From contig NZ_PJRS01000001.1 of NCBI RefSeq assembly GCF_002858925.1, forward strand, positions 1-64,000: a stretch of DNA of 64,000 bases, in the 5' to 3' direction. Below are positions 34,479 through 43,428 of the stretch, piece after piece (position 1 is the stretch's first letter; each line of letters starts with the position of its first letter). The notes beneath the pieces were generated by a model. The model saw nothing but the letters and a program-made list of their open reading frames with translations. It made no database searches and had not been told where the DNA came from. A program made the translations under genes and the position numbers. This DNA comes from Caulobacter zeae. Lineage in GTDB: Bacteria; Pseudomonadota; Alphaproteobacteria; Caulobacterales; Caulobacteraceae.

Positions 34479-35384
34479 ATGGACGCCGCCGTCTTCCGCG
34501 AGCCTAAGCGGCGTTTCATCGCCATCGACAGCCCCGCCGGCGACGGCGAGATGGCGGCGCTGGACTTTGGCCCGGCCAATCGCGCGGTCGACGTCGTCTT
34601 CGTCCACGCCAACGGCTTCAATGCCCAGACCTACCGCGCCCTGTTGGCGCCGCTGTCGGCGGGCCTGCGGGTGCTGGCCGTCGACCAGCGCGGACACGGC
34701 GACAGCCGCCTGGCCGCCGATCCGAACGATCGCCGCTCGTGGCTCGACCTGCGCGACGACCTGCTGGCCCTGCTGCGCGCCCTGGACCAGGCCCCGGTGG
34801 TGCTGGCCGGCCATTCGATGGGGGCCACGGTCAGCCTGCTGGCCGCCGCCCAGGCCCCGGGTAAGGTCTCCAGCCTGGTCCTGCTGGACCCGGTGATCAT
34901 GCCGCGCCTGGTGGCGCTCTACGCCAAGGCGCCGTGGACCTCGGGCCGGCTGTGGAAGCGCATGCCGATCGCCCAGGCCGCCAGCCGCCGGCGCGAGGTG
35001 TTCGATAGCCGCGAGGCCGCCTTCGCCGCCTATCGCGGCCGGGGCGCCTTCAAGACCTGGCCAGAGACCATGCTGGCCGACTATGTCGGCGGCGGCTTCA
35101 GGGACCGTCCCGACGGCAAGGTCGAGCTCGCCTGCTCGCCGGCCTGGGAGGCCTCCAACTACGCCGCCCAGGGCCACGATCCGTGGCGGGCCGTCAGCCA
35201 GTTCCGGGGGCCGGTGCGGGTCCTGGCGGCCGAGACCGGCTCGACCTGCCGCATCGGCGACGGAGCCGCCTTCGCCCGACGCGGCAAGGCCGTGCGCATC
35301 GAGACCCTGGCCGGAACCAGCCACTTCCTGCCGATGGAGCGCCCCGACCTGGTGCGCGAAGCCATCCTCGACGCGGCGACGTGA
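34479..35384 (+). CDS. Alpha/beta hydrolase
   Basis: 301 residues from the ATG at 34479, with AGAAGGAA upstream; the frame open to 34416 overlaps the divergent DUF488 start. Fold landmarks: VVFVHANGFNAQTYRALLAP (oxyanion loop), VLAVDQRGHGDSRL, the nucleophile elbow VLAGHSMGATVSLLA, and the terminal His in AGTSHFLPMERPDLV. The acid is probably the Glu/Asp near VLAAETGSTC. The HGF motif is replaced by HANGF, as in a subgroup of proteobacterial hydrolases. No substrate can be named. A strong terminator follows. Confidence 0.9.
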   Translation: MDAAVFREPKRRFIAIDSPAGDGEMAALDFGPANRAVDVVFVHANGFNAQTYRALLAPLSAGLRVLAVDQRGHGDSRLAADPNDRRSWLDLRDDLLALLRALDQAPVVLAGHSMGATVSLLAAAQAPGKVSSLVLLDPVIMPRLVALYAKAPWTSGRLWKRMPIAQAASRRREVFDSREAAFAAYRGRGAFKTWPETMLADYVGGGFRDRPDGKVELACSPAWEASNYAAQGHDPWRAVSQFRGPVRVLAAETGSTCRIGDGAAFARRGKAVRIETLAGTSHFLPMERPDLVREAILDAAT

Positions 35385-35394
35385 GGCCAAAGAA

Positions 35395-35422
35395 AAACCC
35401 CGGGCGATGAGGCCCGGGGTTT
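35395..35422. terminator. Bidirectional terminator
   Basis: An 11-bp perfect stem AAACCCCGGGC / GCCCGGGGTTT with a short loop, A-run before and T-run after. It ends the hydrolase gene and may also act on minus-strand transcripts. Confidence 0.87.
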
Positions 35423-35432
35423 CGCTTGCTTA

Positions 35433-35554
35433 GATCCTCCCCCTCTGGGGGAGGTGGCCCGGAGGGCCGGAGGAGGGGACGTTTTCAGCTGCCGCTGAAG
35501 CGGACTTCCCTCTCCGTCGCCTGCGGCGACACCTCTCCCTTCAGGGAGAGGATC
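35433..35554. repeat. Double-hairpin intergenic repeat pair (family B, copy 6)
   Basis: A type 1 module (CTGGGGGAGGTGGCCCGGAG, then GGCCGGAGGAGGGG), the centre GTTTTCAGCTGCCGCTGAAGC, then an inverted type 3 module (CCCTCTCCGTCGCCTGCGGC, then GACACCTCTCCCTTC). Between convergent genes. Confidence 0.9.
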
Positions 35555-35564
35555 TCCCGACAGA

Positions 35565-37679
35565 TCACCAGATCTTCACGCGATCTTCCGGCGCGATGTA
35601 GAGCTTGTCGCCCGGCTGGACGTCATAGGCCTTGTACCAGCCCGGCTGGTTCCGGATGGTGCCGTTGACGCGGTAGTAGGCCGGCGAGTGCGGGTCGCTG
35701 GCGATCTGCTGCTTGAGCGCATCGTCGCGGCTCTTCTGGCGCCACACCTGGGCCCAGCCCAGATAGACGCGCTGGTCGCCGGTGAAGCCGTCCAGCACCG
35801 GGGCCGGCTTGCCGTGCAGCGAGGCGTGGTAGGCGTCGAGGCCGAAGGACAGGCCGCCCATGTCGCCGATGTTCTCGCCCATGGTCAGGTCGCCGTTGAC
35901 GTGCACGCCCGGGAAGGGCTCGAACGCCGAGTACTGCGCGCCCAGCTTGGCCTTCTGCACGTCGAACTTGGCGGCGTCTTCCGCCGTCCACCAGTCGCGC
36001 AGCACGCCGTCGCCGTCGGACTTGCGGCCCTGGTCGTCGAAGCCGTGGCCGATCTCGTGGCCGATCACACCGCCGATGCCGCCGTAGTTGACGGCCGGGT
36101 CGGCGTCCGGATGGAAGAACGGCGCCTGCAGGATGGCGGCCGGGAACACGATCTCGTTGTTGACCGAGTTGTAGTAGGCGTTGACCGTCTGCGGGGTCAT
36201 GCCCCACTCGGTCTTGTCGACCGGCTGGTTCAGGCGCTCGACGTCATGGCGCCATTCGAAGGCGCCGGCCCGCAGGGCGTTGCCATAGGCGTCGTCGGCG
36301 CGGATCTCCAGCTTGGAGTAGTCGCGCCACTTGTCGGGATAGCCGATCTTGACGGTGAACTTGGCCAGCTTGTCGAGGGCCTTGTCCTTGGTCTCCGGAC
36401 CCATCCAGTCGAGACCTTCGATGCGGGCCTTCAGCGCGGTGCGCAGGTTGGCCACCAGGTCGACCATCTTGGCCTTGGAATCCGGCGGGAAGTATTCGGC
36501 CACATAGACCTTGCCGACACTCTCGCCGAGCATGCCGTTGACCTGGGCGACGCCGCGCTTCCAGCGCGGGCGCTGCTCGGGCTGGCCCGACAGGGTCTTG
36601 CCGCGGAATTCGAACGCCGCGTCGGCGAAGCGCTTGGACAGCATCGGCGCGGCGCCGTCGACGACCTTGAACGCCTGCCAGGCCTTCAGGGTGTCGAGCG
36701 AGGTGTCGCCATAGACCTTGGCGAACTTCGGGAAGGCCGTGTCGGTGGTCACCACCACGCGGTCGAGCTTGGGCAGCTCGGTGCCGACCAGGTAGCGGTT
36801 CCAGTCATAGCCCGGCGTCAGGGCCTGCAGTTCGGCCCAGGTCTTGGGGTTGTAGGTCTTGTCGCGGTTGCGGCGCTCGACGCGGGTCCAGCTGGCTTCG
36901 GCCAATTGGGTCTCGAAGGCCACCACGGCCTTGGCGCTCTCGGCCGGGTTGGCCCAGCCGACGAAGCCCAGCAGCTTGGCGACGTACAGCTCGTAGGCGG
37001 CCTTCTTGTCGGCGAACTTGGCGTCGAGATAGTAGTCGCGGTCGGGCAACGAGAGGCCGCCGGCGCCGGCATAGACGGCGTAGCGGGTCGGGTTCTTGGC
37101 GTCGGTCGAGACGTAGAGGCTCAGCAGCGAGGCGAAGGCCGTGGTCGGGCTCTTGCCCATCAGGGCGGTGAACTCGTCCTTGGTCTTGACGGCCTTGATC
37201 TGCTTCAGCTCGCCGGCGATCGGGGCGGCGTCCAGCTTCTCGATGCGGGCCTCGTCCATGAAGGCCTTGTAGGCCGCGCCGACCTTGACGCTGTCGGCGT
37301 CGGTGGTCTTGCCGGCGGCGGCGCCCTCGATGATGGCGCGGGTGCGGGCTTCCGACAGCTCGGCCAGCTTGTCGAAGTTGCCGTAGCGGGTGCGGTCGGA
37401 CGGGATCTGGGTGGTCTCGTCCCACTTGCCGTTGGCGTACTTGTAGAAGTCGTCGCCCGGCTTGACCGAGGTGTTCATGCCCGTGAGGTCAAAGCCCCAG
37501 GCGCCGTAGCGCGGCGACTCCAGCGAAACGGCCGCGCCGCCGCCTTCGGCGCCCTGGACGAACAGCGACTGGACGGTGCAGGCGTCGTCGACGCAGGCGT
37601 GCTCTTCATGCGCCTGGGCGCCGTAGGCAGAGATCGAGAGGGCGACCGCCGCGGCGGCGCCGAACCAAGCTTTTTTCAT
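35565..37679 (-). CDS. M13 family zinc metallopeptidase (neprilysin-like)
   Basis: 704 residues from the ATG at 37679; a start at 37727 would precede the signal peptide. Signal peptide about 1-24 (ending YGAQA). The zinc motif GHEIGHGFDDQGR lies near residue 540 and ENIGDMGGLSFGLDAY (ENxxD, third ligand) about 60 residues later. VNAYYNSVNNEIVFPAAIL (substrate-binding NAYY) and the C-terminal PEDRVKIW are also typical. It should be a periplasmic or secreted oligopeptidase. The early cysteines (CVDDACTV) are unusual for the family and might form a disulfide. Confidence 0.95.
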   Translation of the reverse strand: MKKAWFGAAAAVALSISAYGAQAHEEHACVDDACTVQSLFVQGAEGGGAAVSLESPRYGAWGFDLTGMNTSVKPGDDFYKYANGKWDETTQIPSDRTRYGNFDKLAELSEARTRAIIEGAAAGKTTDADSVKVGAAYKAFMDEARIEKLDAAPIAGELKQIKAVKTKDEFTALMGKSPTTAFASLLSLYVSTDAKNPTRYAVYAGAGGLSLPDRDYYLDAKFADKKAAYELYVAKLLGFVGWANPAESAKAVVAFETQLAEASWTRVERRNRDKTYNPKTWAELQALTPGYDWNRYLVGTELPKLDRVVVTTDTAFPKFAKVYGDTSLDTLKAWQAFKVVDGAAPMLSKRFADAAFEFRGKTLSGQPEQRPRWKRGVAQVNGMLGESVGKVYVAEYFPPDSKAKMVDLVANLRTALKARIEGLDWMGPETKDKALDKLAKFTVKIGYPDKWRDYSKLEIRADDAYGNALRAGAFEWRHDVERLNQPVDKTEWGMTPQTVNAYYNSVNNEIVFPAAILQAPFFHPDADPAVNYGGIGGVIGHEIGHGFDDQGRKSDGDGVLRDWWTAEDAAKFDVQKAKLGAQYSAFEPFPGVHVNGDLTMGENIGDMGGLSFGLDAYHASLHGKPAPVLDGFTGDQRVYLGWAQVWRQKSRDDALKQQIASDPHSPAYYRVNGTIRNQPGWYKAYDVQPGDKLYIAPEDRVKIW

Positions 37680-37811
37680 CGAAAGGCAGATCCGTTGGAA
37701 AACCCGGCGGCAATCTGCGCCGGACAACGGAATTTCCTGCCTTAAAATTCTGTCATGTTTCCACAGGACGGGGTGATGACCACTGACAGGCCATCAAAGC
37801 GCCACCTTGGG

Positions 37812-38297
37812 TCAGTGCCGGTGCGACGGAGCGGGCGCGACCGCAGCCGCCGGTTGCGGCGGGCCGGTGCGGACCGCCAGCTGCGCCTCGACCTTGCGGC
37901 CGCCGTCGAAGGTCAGGGTCAGGGCCAAGCGCTCACCCGGCTTCAAGGGGCGTTTGAGGCCCATGACCATGAAGTGGTTCCCGCCCGGGGCGAAGGCGAC
38001 CTGGCCGCCCGGCGGGATCACCAGCCCCTGGCTCATGGCCCGCATCGACGAGACGCCGTTCGCTTCCGTGGTGCGGTGGACCATCACCTCGCGCGCCAGC
38101 GGGCTGGTCGCGCCCGTCAGGGTGATCGGCGCACGTCCGCGATTGGCCAGCACCATGTAGCCGGCGCTGTTCATGCCGACGGCCGCCACCGGCCGGGCCC
38201 AGGCCTGGCGCACGTCGACCTCCACCGCCTTGGGCGCGGCGGCGGCGAGCAGGGGGGCCAGGAGCAGGGTGGCGGTCAACGGAGTGAAACGACGCAT
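37812..38297 (-). CDS. PCuAC family periplasmic copper chaperone
   Basis: 161 residues from the ATG at 38297; signal peptide about 1-23 (LLAAAAP). The copper site is recognisable: MVHRTTEANGVSSMRAM gives the first His and Met, and PGGNHFMVMGL gives the H-x-M pair about 21 residues later, close to the H(M)x10Mx21HxM rule. PCuAC hands Cu(I) to the CuA site of cytochrome c oxidase, usually with a Sco protein, which is not nearby. The chain ends in PSHRH, a possible extra copper ligand set. Confidence 0.92.
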   Translation of the reverse strand: MRRFTPLTATLLLAPLLAAAAPKAVEVDVRQAWARPVAAVGMNSAGYMVLANRGRAPITLTGATSPLAREVMVHRTTEANGVSSMRAMSQGLVIPPGGQVAFAPGGNHFMVMGLKRPLKPGERLALTLTFDGGRKVEAQLAVRTGPPQPAAAVAPAPSHRH

Positions 38298-38375
38298 GGG
38301 AGCTCTCGACGAAGCGTTGGAAAGACGCCTTACGCCGGTTGGGCCCGAGCGGCGAGCGACCTGAGGTTGGATCAA

Positions 38376-38510
38376 GGATCCTCCCCCTCTGGGGGAGGCG
38401 GCCCGGAGGGCCGGAGGGGGCCGTTTTCAGCTTCCGTGGCGCTGACAGGCCTTGCCTCCACTTCCCCCTCCGTCGCCTTCGGCGACACCTCTCCCACAGG
38501 GGAGGGTCTT
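38376..38510. repeat. Double-hairpin intergenic repeat pair (family B, copy 7)
   Basis: A type 1 module (CTGGGGGAGGCGGCCCGGAG), the centre GTTTTCAGCTTCCGTGGCGC, and an inverted type 3 module (CCCTCCGTCGCCTTCGGCGA). Unusually, this copy lies between divergent genes, in the upstream region of both. Confidence 0.88.
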
Positions 38511-38603
38511 CGAACAACCGCTCTTCGATCTCTCGCGCATCGCTTCTGCCCCGCATCCGGCGAACCGTGCTAGGCGAGGCGTCCACGCTGCACGGACCAC
38601 CGC

Positions 38604-40172
38604 ATGACCGGCCAATTCACCGACGCCGAACGCCGCACCACCCTGGCCGGCCTGATGATCGTCTTCCTGCTGAGCGCGCTCGACCAGACCATCGTCTCCA
38701 CCGCCATGCCCAGGATCATCTCCGAGCTGCACGGCCTGACGCTCTATTCCTGGGTGACCACCGCCTACCTGCTGAGCTCGACGGTGATGGTGCCGATCTG
38801 GGGCAAGCTGGGCGACATCTACGGGCGCAAGCCCGTCCTGGTCGTCGGCATCTCGATCTTCATGGTCGGCTCGTGGCTGTCGGGGGTGTCGGGCGAGTTC
38901 GGCGCGATCGCCGGCATGAGCGGCATGGTGCAACTGATCGTCTTCCGCGCCCTCCAGGGGATCGGCGGGGGCGCCCTGTTCACCACCGCCTTCGCGATCA
39001 TCGCCGACCTCTATCCGCCGCGCGAACGGGGCAAGTTCGCCGGCATCTTCGGTTCGGTGTTCGGGCTGTCCAGCGTGCTGGGCCCGCTGATCGGCGGCTA
39101 TTTCACCGACCACGGCACGATCACCCTGGCCGGCCATGTCGTCGCCGGCTGGCGCTGGGTGTTCTACGTCAATCTGCCGCTGTGCCTGCTGTCGCTGTTC
39201 ATGATCCTGGTGAAGATGCCGGCCCTGCCGCACCAGCGCTCGGGCGCGATCGACTTCCTGGGCGCGGGCCTCCTGATCGCCGCCTTCGTGCCGCTGTTGC
39301 TGGCGCTCAGCCTGGGCGGCCACGACATCGCCTGGGCCTCGCCCCAGAGCATCGGCCTGTTCGTCGGGGCGGCCGTGGCCCTGGCCCTGTTCGTCTATGT
39401 CGAGAGCAAGGTCTCCAACCCGATCCTGCCGCTGCGGCTGTTCGCCAACCGCACCTTCGTCACCGCCAACCTGGCCGCCTTCCTGATCTCCATGGCCTTC
39501 ATGGGGGTGGCGGTGTTCCTGCCGCTCTACATGCAGCTGGGCCTGGGCGTCGACGCCACCACCTCGGGCCTGGCCATGCTGCCGCTGATGGGCGGGATGA
39601 TCGTCGGCTCGTCGGTCTCGGGCGTGCTGGTCACCCGCACCGGCAAGTACAAGCCGTTCATGCTGGGCGGCGCGGTGCTGCTGCTGATCGGCGTTCTGCC
39701 CATGACCCATCTGGCGAGCCTCAGCCTTGGCCTGCTGTGCGGCCTGCTGCTGGTGGTCGGGATCGGCCTTGGCCCCAACCACAGCCTGTTCAACCTGGCC
39801 TCCCAGAACGCGGTGACCCCGCGCGACATCGGCGTGGCCACCAGCTCCAACCAGTTCTTCCGCCAGATCGGCTCGACGGTGGGCGTGGCCGTGGCCGGCG
39901 CCCTGCTAACCACCCAACTGGCCAATTACGGCGGCGGCAAGCTGGACCTGGGCGCCCTGCAAGGCATGGCCCTGGAGACCGGCGTCGCCGGCGGCCACCG
40001 CGACCCGGCGCTGGGCCAGGCCCTGTCGTTTGCTGTGAGCGGCGTGATGCAGGCGGCCCTGGCGGTGATCGTGCTGGGCGTGCTGGTGATCTTCTTCGTC
40101 CCCGCCCTGCCCCTGCGCTCGCGCATGCCGGCGCAGGAGCCGGTGCTGGAGAAGGAAGAAGTCGCGGGGTGA
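38604..40172 (+). CDS. MFS transporter, DHA2 family (EmrB/QacA type)
   Basis: 522 residues with 14 predicted membrane helices. The DHA2 pattern is clear: FLLSALDQTIVSTAMPRIIS (motif D1 in helix 1), YSWVTTAYLLSSTVMVPIWG, KLGDIYGRKPVLV (motif A), and the motif C region GSVFGLSSVLGPLIGGYFTD (GPxxGG). These are proton-driven drug or toxic-compound exporters. No HlyD-type adaptor gene or TetR regulator is adjacent, so it probably works alone in the inner membrane. A family B repeat fills its upstream region. Confidence 0.94.
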   Translation: MTGQFTDAERRTTLAGLMIVFLLSALDQTIVSTAMPRIISELHGLTLYSWVTTAYLLSSTVMVPIWGKLGDIYGRKPVLVVGISIFMVGSWLSGVSGEFGAIAGMSGMVQLIVFRALQGIGGGALFTTAFAIIADLYPPRERGKFAGIFGSVFGLSSVLGPLIGGYFTDHGTITLAGHVVAGWRWVFYVNLPLCLLSLFMILVKMPALPHQRSGAIDFLGAGLLIAAFVPLLLALSLGGHDIAWASPQSIGLFVGAAVALALFVYVESKVSNPILPLRLFANRTFVTANLAAFLISMAFMGVAVFLPLYMQLGLGVDATTSGLAMLPLMGGMIVGSSVSGVLVTRTGKYKPFMLGGAVLLLIGVLPMTHLASLSLGLLCGLLLVVGIGLGPNHSLFNLASQNAVTPRDIGVATSSNQFFRQIGSTVGVAVAGALLTTQLANYGGGKLDLGALQGMALETGVAGGHRDPALGQALSFAVSGVMQAALAVIVLGVLVIFFVPALPLRSRMPAQEPVLEKEEVAG

Positions 40173-40173
40173 A

Positions 40174-40284
40174 GCCCCCTCCGGCCCTCCGGGCCACCTC
40201 CCCCAGAGGGGGAGGATCTAGAAGCGCCGAGCCAGATGCTCCCCCCTCTGGGGGAGCTTTCGCGGAGCGACTGAGGGGGTATCC
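40174..40284. repeat. Double-hairpin intergenic repeat pair (family B, copy 8)
   Basis: An inverted type 1 module (CCCTCCGGCCCTCCGGGCC, then ACCTCCCCCAGAGGGGGAGG) and a type 2 module (CTGGGGGAGCTTTCGCGGAG, then CGACTGAGGGGG) in tail-to-tail order. Between convergent genes; it starts one base after the MFS stop codon. Confidence 0.9.
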
Positions 40285-40290
40285 CCGGAC

Positions 40291-42453
40291 CTAAAGAAAC
40301 GAGTACGGGTCGATGTCGATCGTCACCCGGACGGAGTTGGGAACCTTGGCCCGCGCCCGCCAGGCGGCCATGAAGCCTGGCAGGTCGACATTGCGGCCCG
40401 CCCGCACCAGGAACCGCTTCCTCCGCCGCCCGCGCACCAAACCGAGCGGCGCGTCGGCCGGGCCGTAGACCTCGACCCCTTCGGCGTTGGGCGTCGCCGC
40501 CGCCAGGGCCTGGACGTAGGCCTCCAGCGCTTCGGCGTCAGGGCCCGAGGCGATCACCGCGGCCAGGCGTCCGAACGGCGGCAGGCCGGCCTCCTCGCGC
40601 ATGGCCATCTCGGCCTCGACGAAGGCGTCGCGGTCCTGGGCCTTCAGCGCCTGCAGCACCGCATGCTCGGGTGAGTAGGTCTGGAGATAGGCGCGACCGG
40701 GCTTTTCGTGGCGACCGGCGCGGCCCGTCGCCTGGGCCAGCAGCTGGAAGGTCCGCTCGCCGGCCCGCAGGTCGCCGCCCCGCAAGCTGAGGTCGGCGTC
40801 GATGACGCCCACCAGGGTAAGGTTCGGGAAGTTATGGCCCTTGGCCGCCGCCTGGGTGGCCACCAGGATGTCGATCTCGCCGGCCGCCATCGAGTCCACC
40901 AAGGCCCGCGCGCCAGCGGGATCGAACACCGTGTCCGACGAGAAGACGGCGATGCGGGCGTCGGGGAACAGGTAGCGGGCCTCTTCCTCCACCCGCTCCA
41001 CGCCGGGGCCGATCGAGACCAGGCTGTCTTTGGCCCCGCAGTGCGGGCAGGCCTCGGGCTTCTTCATCGAAAAGCCGGTCAGGTGGCAGACCAAGCGCCC
41101 GGTGTAGCGGTGCTCGACCAGCCAGCTGTCGCTGTCGGGCGACTTCAGCTTCTCGCCGCAGGCCCGGCACAGCACCAGCGGCGCATAGCCCCGGCGGTTG
41201 AGGAAGAGCAAGCTCTGCTCGCCCTTCTGCAAGGTCAGCGACACGGCCTTGACCAGGGTCGGCGACAGCCAGCGGCCGGGCTCGGGCGGGGTGGCCCGCA
41301 TGTCGATCAGGTGCACGTCGGGCAGTTGCGCCGTCCCGTGGCGCGCGCCCAGGCGCAGCCAGCGATAGCGGCCCTGATGGGCGTTCCACAAGCTTTCCAG
41401 CGACGGCGTGGCGCTGGCCAGCACCACCAGCGCCCCCTCGATCTTGGCGCGGGCCACCGCCAGGTCGCGGGCCTGGTAGATGAAGCCCTCCTCCTGCTTG
41501 AACGAGCCGTCGTGCTCTTCGTCGACGACGATCAGCTTGAGGTTCGTAAACGGCAGGAACAGCGCCGAGCGTGCGCCGACCACGATGCGGGCCCGGCCGT
41601 CGGCCACGGCCTCCCAGGCCCGGCGGCGGCGCGGCGGCGAGACGCCGGAATGCCACTCGATCGGCGCGGCCCCGAACCGCTGCTCGAAGCGGCCCATAAC
41701 GGCCTGGGTCAGGGCGATCTCGGGCAACAGCACCAGGACCTGGGCGGCGGGATCGGCCTCCAGCGCCGCGGCGGCGACCTCGAGATAGACCTCCGTCTTG
41801 CCCGAGCCGGTGACGCCGTCCAGCAGCGCGGCCTGGAAGCCCCCGGCCGCCAGCATGTCGGCCATTTCGTCGGCCGCGGCCTTTTGACTCGGGTTCAGGG
41901 TCTGGGCGGGCAGGGAGAGGTCGGGCTGGGCGACGCTGTCGTCGGCGGCGACCAGGACGGGCTCCAGCGCGCCCTCGTCGACCAGGCCCTTGACCACCCC
42001 GGCCGATACACCGGCCTGGCGGGCCAGTTCGGCGGCGCTCAGCGGACCAGCTTGCGCCGCCGCCAGCACCTTCAGCCGGGCCGGCGTCATGCGGGCGGGC
42101 TGGACGCCGGTCAGGGCCACGGCCTTCTCGGGCTTGGCCGGCGGATGGCGCAGGCCGCGCAGGGCCATGGCCAGCGGCCAGCCAGGCACGTCGACGCTGT
42201 AGCGCGCGGCCCATTCGACGAAGGTGATGACATTGGCCGGCAGGCCCGGATCGTCCACCCGGGCCAGGACCGGCTTCAGACGACGATTGCCGCCGACCCC
42301 GTCGCGCAGGGCGGTGACCACGCCGCGCACGGTGCGGGGGCCCAGCGGCACCGACACGTGGTCGCCGACGACCAGCTCCAGGCCCTCCGGCTCGGCGTAG
42401 TCGAAGGCCTCGGGCAGCGGCATGGGCAGCAGGACGGAGGCGATGCGCGGCAT
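40291..42453 (-). CDS. priA: Primosomal protein N' (replication restart helicase)
   Basis: 720 residues from the ATG at 42453 (MPRIASVLLPMPLPEAFDYA, the usual PriA start). The N-terminal DNA-binding domain (1 to about 110) is followed by a superfamily 2 helicase core: LLDGVTGSGKTEVYLEVAAA (Walker A), LIVVDEEHDGSFKQEEGFIY (DEEH) and QATGRAGRHEKPGRAYLQT (motif VI). The zinc-binding insert shows CRACGEKL, CHLTGFSMKK and CPHCGAKD. It reloads the replicative helicase at stalled forks. It is divergent from the DUF484-xerC pair. Confidence 0.96.
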   Translation of the reverse strand: MPRIASVLLPMPLPEAFDYAEPEGLELVVGDHVSVPLGPRTVRGVVTALRDGVGGNRRLKPVLARVDDPGLPANVITFVEWAARYSVDVPGWPLAMALRGLRHPPAKPEKAVALTGVQPARMTPARLKVLAAAQAGPLSAAELARQAGVSAGVVKGLVDEGALEPVLVAADDSVAQPDLSLPAQTLNPSQKAAADEMADMLAAGGFQAALLDGVTGSGKTEVYLEVAAAALEADPAAQVLVLLPEIALTQAVMGRFEQRFGAAPIEWHSGVSPPRRRRAWEAVADGRARIVVGARSALFLPFTNLKLIVVDEEHDGSFKQEEGFIYQARDLAVARAKIEGALVVLASATPSLESLWNAHQGRYRWLRLGARHGTAQLPDVHLIDMRATPPEPGRWLSPTLVKAVSLTLQKGEQSLLFLNRRGYAPLVLCRACGEKLKSPDSDSWLVEHRYTGRLVCHLTGFSMKKPEACPHCGAKDSLVSIGPGVERVEEEARYLFPDARIAVFSSDTVFDPAGARALVDSMAAGEIDILVATQAAAKGHNFPNLTLVGVIDADLSLRGGDLRAGERTFQLLAQATGRAGRHEKPGRAYLQTYSPEHAVLQALKAQDRDAFVEAEMAMREEAGLPPFGRLAAVIASGPDAEALEAYVQALAAATPNAEGVEVYGPADAPLGLVRGRRRKRFLVRAGRNVDLPGFMAAWRARAKVPNSVRVTIDIDPYSFL

Positions 42454-42599
42454 GAGACCCGCCTTCTGCAACGGAAACGTCGCCGCGTCGAGACGGCCCG
42501 CGCTCACATCGCGGCGAACCTCATCAAGCCGGCGTTAACCGAAACAGGGCTTCATCGGCCTCGCCTGACGCGTGCAGGTGATCACGACAGTGAGGGGTC

Positions 42600-43280
42600 A
42601 TGAGCGAATCCAGCCAGGCGATGGTCCAGCCGCAGATCGATCCCGATCTGGTCCGCGACTTTCTGCGTGAACAGCCCGACGTGCTGCGCGAGGATGTCGA
42701 CCTGCTCAGCGATCTTGGGCTCAAACTCGACACCGGCAACGTCGTCGAGTTCGGCCACGTCGCCATCGCCCGCGCCGCCGCCGCCCGCGAACGCGAGGCG
42801 CAGGTGCGCAAGACCATCGAGGCCACCGCGGAGGCCAACATGTCGGCCCAGGCCCAGGTGCACGCCGCCGTCATCGACCTGCTCGACGCCCGCAACCACT
42901 CCGACCTCGCCCGCCGCGTCGACGAGATGGCCGCCCTGCGCTTCAGCCTCGCCGCCGGCACGGTGGCCCTGGAAGGCCCCGCCCGGGTGCCGGCCGGCTG
43001 GCATGTTCTGGTCGACGGCCAGGTCGACATGCTGATGGGCGACCACGGCGTGGCCCGCATGGGCTTCTTCGCCCCGGCGCTGGGCCTGTTCGGCGACAAG
43101 CTCGACACCATCCGCAGCATGGCCCTGGTCCGCATGGCCCTTTGGGAGCCCTCGCGCCAGGGCGTCCTGGCCTTCGGCTCCACAGACCCCGAAGCCTTCA
43201 CCCCCGACATGGGCTCCGACCTCGTGGCCTTCCTGGCCCGCGTCGTCGAGCGCACGGCCGAACGTTGGCCGGTTCCTTAG
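42600..43280 (+). CDS. DUF484 family protein
   Basis: 226 residues, cytoplasmic. It begins with a conserved helix, DPDLVRDFLREQPDVLREDV (the FLrehPDff-type motif of DUF484), a coiled region (IARAAAAREREAQVRKTIEA), and a GAF-like part with DHGVARMGFFAPAL and MALVRMALW, ending with QGVLAFGSTDPEAFTPDMG, the family's most constant motif. DUF484 often precedes xerC, as here; the role is unknown. The start at 42600 follows GTGAGGGGTC. Confidence 0.93.
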   Translation: MSESSQAMVQPQIDPDLVRDFLREQPDVLREDVDLLSDLGLKLDTGNVVEFGHVAIARAAAAREREAQVRKTIEATAEANMSAQAQVHAAVIDLLDARNHSDLARRVDEMAALRFSLAAGTVALEGPARVPAGWHVLVDGQVDMLMGDHGVARMGFFAPALGLFGDKLDTIRSMALVRMALWEPSRQGVLAFGSTDPEAFTPDMGSDLVAFLARVVERTAERWPVP

Positions 43281-43289
43281 TCGATAAAT

Positions 43290-43421
43290 CCCCCCCCCCT
43301 GGGGGAGGTGGCCCAGAGGGCCGGAGGGGGGGCGTTCTCAGCTTCCGCGAGGCTAACCGGCCTTGCCCCCACTCCCCCCTCCGTCGCCTTCGGCGACACC
43401 TCCCCCACAGGGGGAGGATCT
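43290..43421. repeat. Double-hairpin intergenic repeat pair (family B, copy 9)
   Basis: A type 1 module (CTGGGGGAGGTGGCCCAGAG), a degenerate centre (GTTCTCAGCTTCC), and an inverted type 3 module (CCCTCCGTCGCCTTCGGCGA, CACCTCCCCCACAG). Its last bases, GGGGGAGGAT, fall 8-17 bp before the xerC ATG. Confidence 0.9.
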
Positions 43422-43428
43422 TTCTGCC

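Noticed and set aside
35688..37745. A 685-codon frame opposite the M13 peptidase gene
   Set aside because: Low-complexity Val/Gly/Leu/Arg product, while the other strand encodes a complete metallopeptidase.
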